Positions 48,601 to 58,112 are shown, counted from the stretch's first letter. The stretch: 64,000 nt of DNA from Branchiostoma floridae (GCF_000003815.2 NC_049979.1:3756520-3820519), one strand, 5' to 3'. Notes: generated by a model from the letters alone, not told the origin. Numbers and translations are program-made.

Positions 48601-51600
48601 CAATGGCCGAGTGGGTAGAGTGTTTGCCTTGCATTCGGTAGGTCATGAGTTTGATCCCCGGCCGAGTCATACCAAAGACTTTAAAAATGGTACATGCTGC
48701 GTTCTCTGCTTAGTACTCAGCACCAATGAGGAAGAGTATGGAACACACATTACTACCAGCAGACCTGCTGTAGTAGCTTGCTCAAATGTGTGGCCCAGGG
48801 GCTACTTGAAATGGAGATGGGCCCCACCCTAAGCTTTTGCACAGATGTATGGACAACTTTTCTGACAGTAGAACTGGCCATCAATAAGTACTTCTCTTTC
48901 AAATAGACTCCAACTGGGCACTTCTTTTGGAGATTTTCGACTTGTCTCCGTGTCTACCCCTATCTCTGCCTTTGTTCTCATTTGATCAGAGGCCAGATGA
49001 TACTGACACTAGGAACCTTGTCACATTTCAATAAACAAGGAAGGAGCATGTTGTGCAGGTACATGGCCACCTGCATTCCTCATTTGCCAACTTCTGAGAT
49101 GCGGTTGCTAAGCAACTATATGGGAATTTTGGATAAGTTTGGAAGTGAGGCTATCATTGTGACCTATCAGCATGAGTTATCTCCAGGATAGTTTTACAAA
49201 CAGATGAACAGGTCATAACTCTTACAATTGATATCGATCATCTGTGATGTTTCTTGTCAAGCATTCACATAGTTTTACAGAAGAGGCTTCAGAACTCTTC
49301 AGACGCTTGTGTAGCGATCTTTTTAAAGTCTACTTACGCAGTCCTCTGAGCACATCTCCCTCTGCATCCACCAGCGTCTTCCCTTGTTCCATTGTGATGT
49401 TTTTGGCAAGTTCAGACTGTAAGAGAAAACAACAGTACTTAACAATCACAGAAGAGATTTGACAAGTCAGTACGTCTGGCCTCATATGCATCTCATTCAT
49501 TTGCAAAAAGGTGGATGTCAGTTATTGAGAAGCGTCGGGTTGTGGCTCTGGGTGTGAATGGCTCAAATCTGTCAGCCCCACCTCCCTATCAGTCTCGTTT
49601 GCCCCGGTGCCCACAGGTGTGTAGCCCCGACTGGAACCCAAGTCCCGCTGGACTGCCAGATACTGCAGAAGTACCTCTCAGTGTGTCCACAATTAGCTTA
49701 CAGCGTCTAGTTAAAATTTGTTACTTCTGGCTTCTGGGCCAAACACCCTGCAGTTATGCCACATGATCCCACCTTCTGAGTCTAAGAAAGTAAGAACACT
49801 TAAACTGTGTAGATTAATATGGAAGTGAAGAAAATAAAAGACAGAAAGGCGTTCTTCTCTGTCTACTGATGAAGTCTACTGCAATGATTTCCTTCATCCC
49901 AGTTCAATATCCAGTACCCGCCATGTTCTCCTGGATGAGTTGCTGTAACTTCAACATGACCTGTTGATGCATGACAGGGCTCGAAATACCACATGCATAT
50001 GCAAGTTTGTGCATGTAAGATTAGTGTGGTGCAAGTAAGTTTAGACCAAACTTGCACCAGTGCAAGTTACTTTTGTCCTCTAATACCTGACACTGTGACA
50101 TTAGAAAAAGCTTACAAACACCAAGAATATTATCTGTCATTGAAAGGTAAAAGAAAATAACACTTGATAAAAAAGTCTAAGTTTGTCCATGGAGGTTAGA
50201 CATCCATGGAGGTTAGACATCCAGGTAAACAATATTTCAAGACAATTCCATCTCTACAATGCTTAAGATCCCTTTGGTGTTGTCTTACCTTGATTTGCAT
50301 TTAAGTCACATTTGCATACAAGTTAGTGACTTTAATGTTCAACTGGTTTTTCCAGTTATATGTACATGTTATACTTGTAATGAGTTGTTCTACCACTTCA
50401 TTCCAGCGATTAGTGATGGATGTCAATCGCGAGGCATGCAGAAGAAATCTATGGATCTTATCGAGTTGTAGACATTGGATTGATCTTTAATTAAGCCTAA
50501 ATTCATCTTTTTTGAAACTGTACAATTTAAAACTAAAAAAAAATGTGCTATGGAAAAACAAATACTTAAAAGTATCCAAACATGTGGTCTTTATGTATCC
50601 CCGTTTACTCACATACATTTGCAAATTTTCAGAATAGGAGATAAAGAGTTAACAGTTCACTATTTTGGGTTGTGCAAGTAAGTTTCTTTTGGTGCAAGTT
50701 ACCTTTTGCTCAACTTGCACAGGTGCAAGTTAACTGAAAAGTGTATTTCGAGCCCTGCATGAGGATGGTCGTCTCCGACCAGTAACAAACAAATAGATAA
50801 ACAAACAAACACCCCGGTACCCACCATGTTTTCCTTGATGAACTGCTGGAACTTGAACATGACCTGCTGGCGTGTGAGGATGGTTGTCTCCGACCAGGCT
50901 GGGAACGCCGCCTTCGCCGCGTCCACCGCCGCCTGCATCTCCGCCTGGGTCGACTTGGGAACTCTCGTCACCACCTCGTTAGTCGCCTAAAGCAGACAGG
51001 GACAGAATAAAATTCAACTACAACTCAATCTCTACAACTGGTTAGAACACAGAGATCTAATTCCGGACGTGACATCCACTCTTCTTCAGGATCACAGAAT
51101 AAAAGTAAATGATACTTAGCTGGATTTAGTTCAGTATGGACAATGAACTCAACAAACAAAGAGCTGTTTACCTAAACAAATTTTTGGTACAGGTTCACAG
51201 AACTGTGCCGATACTGTACCAGTACAATCAATTAGGTAAAGGTCCAAAATACCAGAACCCTGGTGCACAGGACTGGTATTGTAACTATATTGCCTTTCCT
51301 TTGCCTGCTCCAAAAATCAGGATGTTCCTTAGTACAATGCATTTCTGTTTCCTAACTTTTCTGCTGTAAACATCAGTAGATTAACAAATCTTTTGCATTC
51401 ACAGATATCTTTTCTGAAGCCCCCGGAGAGTGTGGTACTCACAGGGTTGTGTACGTCGATCCATTCTGTGGCCTGTGACTCCACCATCCGACCATTGATG
51501 AAGAGTTTGGTTGTGGGCTGGAGGTAGATATGGAAAGTGCAGTTAGAAACAAGAGTAGGAATGTGTGCGGCGCTTTTCAATCTAAGGGCTTAAAATACCA

Positions 51601-53116
51601 CCAGCTACCGGTAGCATAAGTTAGGAAGCTATCTGATGATATTATTATAAAACTCCTTTGATGAAAAGAAGTCAACCTTGAAATCATAATAACTTCTGTG
51701 TAGGTATCTACAGGTCTGGAAATACCAGTGCAATTTTTCAAGCTTGAAAATTTAAGAAGGTTAAGCAGACATTCTTCTTCAATCTATGTTATGTGCCCAA
51801 AATCTTTCCTGTACACCCAACCTTAAGGTTTGGATGAGCTGACCTCCTTGGTGCACCGATACACATATTAATATAATGAAGTTAGAGCCCTGTCAGCGCT
51901 CGTGTCAGCTGTAACAAACGAGCCAGTCTGCTACTCACCGCAGAACTGGATGCGTACAGGCGAGACCCCGTCAGTCTCAGCACTGCTGCAGTCTGGAGGG
52001 GAAGAGAAACTCTTCCTGTCAGCTTCATTATACAACATTGATTAATGGATGGCATCTGGGTGGGAGGGACAGAATGCATATGGGGGAGGGTCTGAATGGG
52101 GGTTCCAACAGCACTTTATTTTACAATTAGAAGAACCCCATAAGGCCCCTATGTTACATATTAGGCTAAAATCTAGGAGGGTAATTAAGCCAAATTTGGT
52201 TGATTCGCTACAAGTAACGTAAGATGAAAAAAATACAAACTAGTTGTGATGTTAAGATAGGATGCACAACACAACTGCATTTCTCCTACTTATCAGTTCA
52301 ATAATGAATAATACTGTAAATGCAGAAATGTTCGCGGTGGATTTATGTTCGCGGTTTTCGCGTTGGCCATCTCACTGCGAATTTAAAACCACCGCGAACA
52401 TTTCTCCAGGGCATTAAGATACTACAGTGCATGGTGCTACTGCGAAATTAAAACCACCGCAAAAAGTCATTTTTCCTGCTGCTGCGAAATTTAATCCCGG
52501 CGACTTAAATGCATTTACAGTAATTCGACATTGGCATGATAATGATAACATTTACCTAAGGGGGGGGGGGGGTATGACAGGGTAAAATGTATACAATGGG
52601 AGTTGTACAGGACAATGAAAAGGACCTAATCCAATGTGTACAGAAACTTAAGGCTAAACAGAACTGACAATCACAGGATTTCGCAGGTATGATTTTAGCA
52701 TTGCGCAAGGAGGAAAGACAACATTCGTGGGGTGGGTTTGTTTGACCAATCAGCGCGTAGATTGAGGACAAGGCCCCCTGATATCCATGTGACGGGTAAC
52801 TTGATATTGCAGGCCTCATTAGCTTTGTAACAACAGTCTACACAGTACAAGATTACACAAAACAACTTTGGACGTGTTAGAGACGGACTACATTGTGATA
52901 AACTATGTGTCAAGCTCAGGAAGTTTCGGTCCTACATCCCCACCTTTTACGCCCCCCTCCCCATGCTACGCACACATCACCATGCTTCTCACAGCCACAG
53001 ATACCCGCACAGCCTTTTGACACGCCTGTCGTGGACAGAAATCCGTCCATGCAGTACCGAGAGCTCCGTTTACTCACCCTCAACGGCAGTAGCGTTGTTC
53101 TGGCGAGTGAAGCCAT
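39686..53116 (-). CDS. ALDH6A1: Methylmalonate-semialdehyde dehydrogenase, mitochondrial, 16 exons
   Basis: Sixteen exons, all in phase, give 528 residues (human 535): 53078-53116, 51939-51992, 51443-51517, 50825-50986, 49338-49416, 48399-48522, 48241-48271, 47796-47943, 43249-43313, 42905-42961, 42656-42715, 41843-41972, 41265-41446, 40748-40927, 40226-40324, 39686-39787. The start ([13 protein letters not shown]) is an Arg-rich, acid-free presequence typical of matrix import. Landmarks are [33 protein letters not shown] (exons 6-7), [10 protein letters not shown] (exon 8), [15 protein letters not shown] (exons 9-10), catalytic Cys311 in AAGQRCM (exon 12), [11 protein letters not shown] (exon 14) and [11 protein letters not shown] (exon 15). 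The enzyme is the CoA-dependent aldehyde dehydrogenase of valine and pyrimidine catabolism, turning malonate and methylmalonate semialdehydes into acetyl- and propionyl-CoA. It lies head-to-head with LIN52. Intron 8 hosts a TRIM gene. Confidence 0.95.
40551..40714. mobile_element. Decayed TA-type MITE
   Basis: GCCAGTTAATTGCA with AACTGCACACTTCTGTT at one end and CGGCTTCTACTGTA at the other match the family at 43728-43901 in inverse order, with many changes. In ALDH6A1 intron 14. Confidence 0.5.
41909..42255. repeat. Tandem partial copies of ALDH6A1 exon 12 mixed with CCCTAA repeats
   Basis: The 122-bp unit CAAACACGGCCGTGGAGAG and onward begins at 41909 (inside real exon 12), at 42031, and truncated at 42228. 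Copy 2 keeps the splice acceptor (minus strand, exon start at 42094) and would still encode [13 protein letters not shown], with the catalytic Cys. It runs into a TAG in the telomere-like repeat with no good donor. CCCTAA-type runs separate the units at about 42008-42028 and 42120-42215. Confidence 0.9.
42294..42393. repeat. Dispersed repeat with GTTCTGTGTGCTCC start
   Basis: About 100 bp shared with 43559-43659 (CCAGCCTGAGGTGTGTCACAG and TTTGTTCTGCCTGG). The first 14 bases occur again at 42590. Probably a small interspersed element. Confidence 0.6.
43559..43659. repeat. Second copy of the GTTCTGTGTGCTCC repeat
   Basis: Same orientation as the copy at 42294 and about 85% alike by eye. In the large ALDH6A1 intron 8. 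Confidence 0.6.
43728..43901. mobile_element. Tc1/mariner-type MITE with TA target
   Basis: Ends CAGTGGAAGCCGCTTATTTG and (inverse) CAGTGGAAGCCAGTTAATTG bound 174 bp, with TA on both sides. The CAGTGGAA start resembles pogo/Tigger-like mariner relatives. Non-coding. Confidence 0.7.
44913..46799 (-). CDS. TRIM-NHL protein (RING, B-box, coiled coil, NHL), intronless
   Basis: A single 628-codon frame. Residues 11-51 are a C3HC4 RING ([25 protein letters not shown]), predicting E3 ubiquitin ligase activity. Residues about 97-130 are a B-box ([28 protein letters not shown]), followed by a coiled coil to about 265. Residues about 285-335 form a Pro/Ala/Ile linker ([19 protein letters not shown]). 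The C-terminus is a beta-propeller of NHL repeats with the [18 protein letters not shown] and [17 protein letters not shown] units. The layout matches TRIM2/3/71-like proteins without the filamin domain. The gene sits on the same strand inside ALDH6A1 intron 8 and has no introns, which suggests retroposition or the intronless TRIM expansion reported in amphioxus. The closest vertebrate gene cannot be named from motifs alone. Confidence 0.9.
   Translation of the reverse strand: MGTQFTEELTCGICLELFTRPKVLPCQHTFCQDCLQDLAGRAGAFQCPICRQQVRLPPQRVPGLPDNLIAANMCERLQNQATLSGETREQPQSGNRCSFHPSEEVKLYCKQCNVPVCIECCEEDHDGHPTTGLRKAAQERRCTVQAVINKGRNILESYCSFIRDLEKKEKTLNDQKQQRDNNIIQAYNQMVQKLTERKDHLLSESQQSHGENLDRIQTERDRVSADSNKLSAACDQAEQELQQGWVEFLSQQTALTDVVGKYRGKAAPTSVQTQPAVFQPTDTPVPVLGHVTVQSLSSAPITAAPAPIPAEPVPIPASPTPIPSAPAPLTASLVSSNDSARGTGNPHDNQPQRITFGGKGSEIGQFKSPRGVKVSDEGEIFVADNGNQRIQVFTLQGTFLRQFPTVRVRSGERKMWPYDVAMDGEGNLWVVGKIYCAELAVQYNKQGGMLRKLDQQITWRFSSSGFAVDTRRNHILTTQTTRVGDNQHGEVLVYRPDGTLVRTVLLQQGMEYPRYITVDGEGNILVSDFWNNYVYVYNEDGHFLFQFGGKGSGEGQLYHPREICTDRAGNIIVADWGNSRVEMFDKTGKFLKHITTLTGQQQVVAMAPQGQMIVTDAKNNTVSIFHTY
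46800..47795. other. Part of ALDH6A1 intron 8 upstream of the TRIM gene
   Basis: Would contain the TRIM promoter. No TATA box in a convincing position. AT-rich with short A-runs near 47199-47215. Confidence 0.35.
47902..48104. repeat. Three tandem copies of the ALDH6A1 exon-8 acceptor and exon start
   Basis: On the minus strand, three units each carry TTGTTGTAG followed by ATGTTTC: exon starts at 47943 (real), 48019 and 48098, spacing 76 and 79 bp. Copy 2 reads [14 protein letters not shown] and copy 3 [14 protein letters not shown], close to the real [14 protein letters not shown]. Neither period is a multiple of three, so use of an upstream copy would break the frame. Confidence 0.9.
48595..48840 (+). 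mobile_element. tRNA-derived SINE
   Basis: TGGCCGAGTGGGTAGAG resembles a pol III A box and ATGAGTTTGATCCC a B box 35 bp later, as in a tRNA head. The following CGAGTCATACCAAAGAC and AATGGTAC lead into a non-tRNA body. It lies in ALDH6A1 intron 5 and is not a functional tRNA: no acceptor stem pairs. Confidence 0.6.
49915..50787. repeat. Broken partial copy of ALDH6A1 exon 4
   Basis: CCATGTTCTCCTGGATGAG, ACATGACCTGTTG and, past a transposon, GAGGATGGTCGTCTCCGACC together match the donor side and last about 75 bases of exon 4 (real copy 50818-50905). Removing the transposon gives a tandem period of about 115 bp. The copied donor is GC rather than GT. Confidence 0.85.
49975..50757. mobile_element. 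783-bp TIR transposon splitting the exon-4 copy
   Basis: TIRs CAGGGCTCGAAATAC and GTATTTCGAGCCCTG. CATGA at 49970-49974 and 50758-50762 is a 5-bp target duplication (GCATGA, 6 bp, if one base is shared with the TIR). GTGCAAGTAAGTTT and GCAAGTTAC repeats lie near both ends. No transposase. Confidence 0.8.
52314..52520. mobile_element. Tc1/mariner-type MITE with TA target
   Basis: CTGTAAATGC at the left and GCATTTACAG at the right with TA on both sides; 207 bp. The inside is rich in TTCGCGGT and ACCGCGAA, which fold back. In ALDH6A1 intron 1. Confidence 0.75.
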
Positions 53117-53216
53117 CTTTAAGGCGGTTTTTAGGACCTCAGACGCGTTTATAGACGCAGCAGAAAGATCCCAGCTCAGCAACTTGCCAGGGTAGATGAC
53201 CTCAGCTTCACCCCTG

Positions 53217-53229
53217 AACCGACCAATCA
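53217..53229 (-). promoter_or_regulatory. CCAAT box upstream of ALDH6A1
   Basis: GACCAATCA lies about 105 bp upstream of the ALDH6A1 start codon (reversed relative to the gene), a usual NF-Y distance. Confidence 0.35.
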
Positions 53230-53900
53230 GGGAGCTCACGGTCCCCGGAACATGGTTACCGTCTGCAATATGAGTCAAAGTTCTGGACAAGGTTTTTTCA
53301 CAAGGAGTTTTGAGTATTGGCACCAACGAGCTTTTATCCTTGGTTGCACGAAAAAGTTACCATTTGATTTAGTTCGGCAGGTTTCGACTTGTGAAAGAAA
53401 AAAGGTATGAGGACGTTTCCCCGTGCACTTTCTCCGTCGGACTGGACGTTTCCCCGTCGCGTTTGGTTATGGAGGTTTTGGCCTAGGATGATGCTTGTCA
53501 TGCTTCCAAGAAGTTATAAAGTTCACAAACATTTTATTATAGTAAAGTAATGTCTAATACCTTACCTCTCTTATTCCAGGGATCTTCTGTGTCTCTTTAG
53601 TATATGTCTGGTTGTGACCTGTACTTAGCCTGGTGTGGAAAAAATTGCAATCATTGAAAGGTCTTCATTCATTCATTATGATGCCAAATGAGCCACCTTT
53701 CCATGGAATTGATTCACTATGCTTTTTATTAAATCTTAATTGTATTTATATTTTAGCCATGTATTATATGGAATTTTAAATGTGTTTTAATGCAAATAAA
53801 CATTTGTTGTTTCTTTTATTTGATATCATCATGCGGCACTGTAAATGTGTTGAATGTGCATGATACATGTACCCACTGGTGTACTGTGTTGCTGCAATTC

Positions 53901-53914
53901 GAAGAAAGAAAAAG

Positions 53915-53958
<44 letters not shown>

Positions 53959-54099
53959 AAGAAAGAGAATTAGAAAGAAAGATAGAAAGAGGAAGAGAGA
54001 CACTGAAGCAAGAGAGAGAAAGATAGAAAGGAAGAGAGAGAAATAGAAAGAAAGATAGAAAGAGGAAGAGAGAAAGAAAGAAAAAAGAAAGAAAGAAAG
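53901..54099. repeat. GA/GAAA-rich microsatellite
   Basis: About 200 bp of almost pure purine on the plus strand: (GA)n followed by GAAA- and AGAAAGAT-type units. It lies between the ALDH6A1 and LIN52 starts. Confidence 0.95.
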
Positions 54100-54440
54100 T
54101 TTTTATCACATTAAACATTTGTTTTGTCCAAGGAGGTTAAAAAATTGTCTGAGTCTGCTTGTAGGATCTGTTTGGAGACTTTCGCGGCTTTCGCAGCATC
54201 TTCAAAGGCAGAACGGCAGCTCGGTGTCCCGCATGCTCGTTCTGGGGCCGTCCAACAGTACACTGCCTTGCTGGCATCACTTACAATTTTGATTTTGCCG
54301 CCATACGCGACTTCTACTCCCGGTTTAAGACGCTGGGCCCCTGCCCAGACTTAAGACCCCTGCAGAAGTGCGGCAGGTGTGCCATTGTAAGACGCTAGTC
54401 ACCTGTTAGGAACTGAAAGGAACTCAGAACCCCAAAATAG

Positions 54441-54695
54441 AGCACGTCACCGGAACGTACTGCGCCTGCGCAAACCCTGTTAGTTTGGGGCTTGGTTTGG
54501 TCAACGTTGCATTGAAATCCCGCTTGTTGCACAGTATATGTTAGAGACATGGTTTCGTGTAAAACGTACACGGAGTTTTACCCTTATATACGCACGTACT
54601 TTCTTAAATGCGGCCCTTTAGTAAACCGCTAAACGGTAAGGGTTTAGCATGTCTATACTTTTCGCGCAGGCGCAGTACATTCCGGTGACGTGCTC
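54441..54695. mobile_element. 255-bp MITE directly upstream of LIN52
   Basis: TIRs of about 35 bp (AGCACGTCACCGGAACGTAC and inverse) with a perfect 8-bp duplication CAAAATAG at 54433-54440 and 54696-54703. The TIR includes TGCGCCTGCGC, close to an NRF1 site, and GTGACG. The right end is 43 bp from the LIN52 start codon. Confidence 0.8.
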
Positions 54696-54719
54696 CAAAA
54701 TAGGACCCTGCCCCTCTGG

Positions 54720-54745
54720 TCACGTGACCTGACCAAGATGGCGTC
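54720..54745 (+). promoter_or_regulatory. E-box and YY1-like element at the LIN52 start
   Basis: TCACGTGAC at 54720-54728 is followed by AAGATGGCGTC at 54735-54745, in which the LIN52 ATG is embedded. YY1-type AAGATGGCG over the start codon is a common arrangement in housekeeping promoters with short 5' UTRs. Confidence 0.5.
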
Positions 54746-57700
54746 GGCAAGTGCGGGTATTTCCAATTTTGTGTTTGCGTCGTGTTGAATCTTTCTCTTA
54801 ATCCCCGCTCGGGATCTCCGCTAGCGGGGAGATCTCTCATGGACACAGTCGTGTGGACAGGGTAGAGGGATCTGATGCCCCGTTTTCCTAGTATTTCCCA
54901 CTGTGTTTAGTTTTAGAGAAGGACGTAGAACAGCACCGTAGAGTTTTTATAGTGCTCCGGGTTTTGACCTCTGTCTAGTATATAACCAAGGAGGTTGAAT
55001 ATAACCTCCTTGATATAACTGACCACGGCTGGAGTAGATTAGTAGTACATATCATACAGCAGTTTCTGTCGGTCTGTGTCCCTTATCAGACCTGAGAGCC
55101 GTGTGGTCCTTTATCTTGTCCGAAGGATATGATTGTTTACATGTATAATTTGATTGATTTAAATATTTCATATTTGATAACTGACTTGCACCCCTGGCAG
55201 GTAAATTGTAGCTTGGGCACCTGGCGGACAAGTACGGAGAATATCTTAATTTTGAGGACTTGGTCAGCAAATGGTAACTCCTCTGAGAGTCCAGAGTGCA
55301 CTAAAATTCTCTGGCAAAAAATAATTTGCTTTAAGTCAATTTCTATTTTTCAAGCAACCCACATATATATATAGTAAGTTAGAGACTATGGAATTACATG
55401 ATCACAGATCAGCCCTTCGTTGTTCTGACAGAGGCGGGGGCAGCAAATTTCGTATGTCGGGGGGCAAACATTTGCTGACAAAATTTCCATGCACATGGAG
55501 TGCCGAAGGTGCGACAATCCTAGTGGGTCTGGGGGCATACTGTCCAGGGAAAATTGCATCCGAAGGGACAAGCAAAAGGTGTCACAGTGGCCAGATGGCC
55601 CTTCTGTAGAGGTGGTCACTTGCTTGACTACACTGCATGTAATACTACTACCTGCAAAACAGCTCAAAAGACTGTAATTTGAGATATGCTACACCAGGCA
55701 GAACTTCCCTACATGTACTATAATGCTGGTACGTTTCCCAGAAATGATGGAGATTGCCGAAAGCGGTACCGCAAACTCGGCGTCGGACTCGGACGCCCAC
55801 GCAGAGCTGAACCAGTCGGGGGACGTGGACTCTCTGCTGAGCCTGGAGCGGCTGGACAGGGCCTCGCCGGAACTCTGGCCAGAGCAGAGTGAGTAGGGTG
55901 GTGTACGTGTGTGTATGTGTGTGGTGTGTGCGTGTATGTAGTGTGTGTGTATGTGGTGTGTCTGTATGTGTTGTGCTTCCATGCTTGTGTGTAACCTCTC
56001 TGCTGAGCCTGGAGCGGCTGGACCAGGTCTTGCTGGAACTCTGGCCCGAGCAGAGAGGTCAAACTTTTGTAGTGCCCTGTTCTAGCACAGAGGGCAGCAA
56101 GTTTTCTCGCTGTTTCAGTAGCGAGGCATATCATTAGAGAAAATGGTTGCGTGCTCTAGGCAACTCTTCAACCATGGGAGCCCCATTTTATGTCCCTTTC
56201 CTCCCTTCCCAAAGACAGCCTCTACCGAGATGCCCTACCCGGGAATGGGATTGAACTTGATGCTTTTTTGTATTGTAGAAGCCACAAGTCTGTTACCATG
56301 TCATTATAGACTGTCAACCTGACACTTGTCCCCTTCTATTTCAGTACCCGGTGTCTCGGAGTTTGCTTACAAATCTGTAAGTATAAACTTACCAGGCAAG
56401 GCAAGTATCCCTCTCTCCAGTAACATGAGTAATGTTACTTCATACTGTTGACAGTTTCCTAACCTGGGCACCTTCCTGGCTTGCTAACACCCAACTAATG
56501 TAAGCTAACCAGAATGGTCATGGATCAAAGTTAAACTGTGGTTTCCAACACAAAAATTGGACTTACCAAATTTTTCAGACTAACGCTGACCAGTCTTTAG
56601 CAAAGACTTTGATGTCATGTTATGCAGGTAGAACACGTGACTCAGTGAGCAGTGGATCATAAGTTGCCAAGAGTCTATGGCACCCCTGTCTCAGTTAAGA
56701 GATGATTGTAAATAGATTGTAAAGCTCTGATGGAAATAACCTTTGTAAAAGACCAGAACTATATATACCAGTCATATTGTTACCAGACTCACCAGACAAG
56801 CCATTTCTGCTGTGTGACACCACTTCTAGAAAGTGTCCTTGACTAAGATTTTTGAAAATATCTGTTTTGAAGGCCATTGAAGGTAGCAACAGTCCCAGGA
56901 CAGTGTAGTTAACTTGTGTTTCTGTGTTCCATGTCCAGCCCCTGGCAGGAAGTGCCTCAGCCACACCCAAGTGGGTTCAGGAGCTGGAGAAGGACGACAT
57001 CGACATGTTACAGGGTAAGAACAACAAACAAACAAACAAGTAAACAAACATTTCCTGTCAGAGTGCATGCTACAGGGTAAGGACAACAAACAAACAACTT
57101 CAAACTGGGAACAAGCTTATTGTAACAGGTTCTTTAGCAATTTCGTGGTATGGCTTTCCTTAAAAGGAGACCAAAGGCAATTCTCACCTTACATACTGCT
57201 ACCTGTCACTCTAGGCCATTAATGACTTGCCCTTTTTCTTGTTGCAGAGTTCGGCAGCCTGACCACAGCTAACCTGATGGAGAAGGTGCGGGGGCTGCAG
57301 AACCTGGCCTACCAGCTGGGGCTGGACGAGGGTGAGTCGGGCGGACAGTGTAACTCTGTTTCTGTGAGCCTCCGTCACACATGCAGGAACTTTCTACATC
57401 TTTGCTTCTGACAACTCCCAACTGAGCTAGTGCTGGTTGGGTTGTCTTTTGTAACACCAGGTCTCTCCTCTGACATATGTAATAAGAATATGATTTTCCT
57501 GAGTTTGACTTTTCAAAATTTATAGTCGGATGGCACAGGCAATTTTCAAAGACACTTAAGCATCCTCGCCAACCACAGATGACCTTACTCCAAACCATGG
57601 TCTGGAGGTCATGAGGCCGTGGTCTGTGTGATAGGGGCTTTAACCTGTGTAATTTGTATCTGCTTTGGTTATGTTCTGTATAAGAACAATTTGTTTTTGT

Positions 57701-58031
57701 TATTTTGTTTTGGTGTGTGTGGTTTGTTTGATTAATGTGCTTCTCATATTGATTTGTGTTTCTACTTTGTTAACATATACTAGTGATTTAAATCAGGATC
57801 CTTGGTATTTCTTTGTGTTACTTACTTTGCAACAAAACAATGAAGAATACAAAAGGAACAAATCATTCCTGATTGACGTACATTTCTCCACCAGCACGTG
57901 AAATGACCAGAGGAAAGTTCCTGAACATCTTGGAGAAGAATCCGTCGTCATCGTCTCACTCCCACCAACACAGGCCGCTCCAGAAGCCGTCACAACAACC
58001 TCAGACACACACGCAGGCCAAGAGGAAATGA
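54738..58031 (+). CDS. LIN52: LIN52, MuvB/DREAM complex subunit
   Basis: Six exons give 162 residues (human 116): 54738-54750, 55742-55888, 56345-56376, 56939-57014, 57248-57331, 57895-58031, with phases 1, 1, 0, 1, 1. The tiny first exon (MASA) is less certain: ATGs at 55744 and 55747 in exon 2 are in the same frame. The conserved core reads LLSLERLDRASPELWPEQ (an LxSxE pocket-protein motif and the Ser-Pro matching the human DYRK1A-phosphorylated Ser28), then IPGVSEFAYKS, KDDIDMLQEFGSLTTANL, KVRGLQNLAYQLGLDE and REMTRGKFLNILEK. LIN52 bridges MuvB to p130/p107 in quiescence and to B-MYB in proliferation. The protein has an acidic/Ser N-terminal extension and a His/Gln-rich tail (QHRPLQKPSQQPQ) lacking in human. 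It is divergent from ALDH6A1. Confidence 0.95.
55831..56064 (+). repeat. Partial tandem copy of LIN52 exon 2 (166-bp period)
   Basis: TCTCTGCTGAGCCTGGAGCG starts at 55831 in exon 2 and again at 55997. About 60 bases of exon are copied; the donor is lost and the Ser-Pro site is changed. A GT-rich stretch (55893-55990) separates the copies. Confidence 0.9.
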
Positions 58032-58112
58032 TCGGGCCTCACTCAAGATGCTTTTACTTTCTTACACAGGGCCACACCTATTTGATTTGTTAGTTCTCGG
58101 AATCAAGATTTT

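Noticed and set aside
48595-48670. Possible tRNA gene
   Set aside because: Box-like motifs are present, but the acceptor and anticodon stems do not pair; better read as a SINE head.
53776-54118. Leu/Ser/Phe- and Arg/Glu-rich frames
   Set aside because: Translations of the GA microsatellite.
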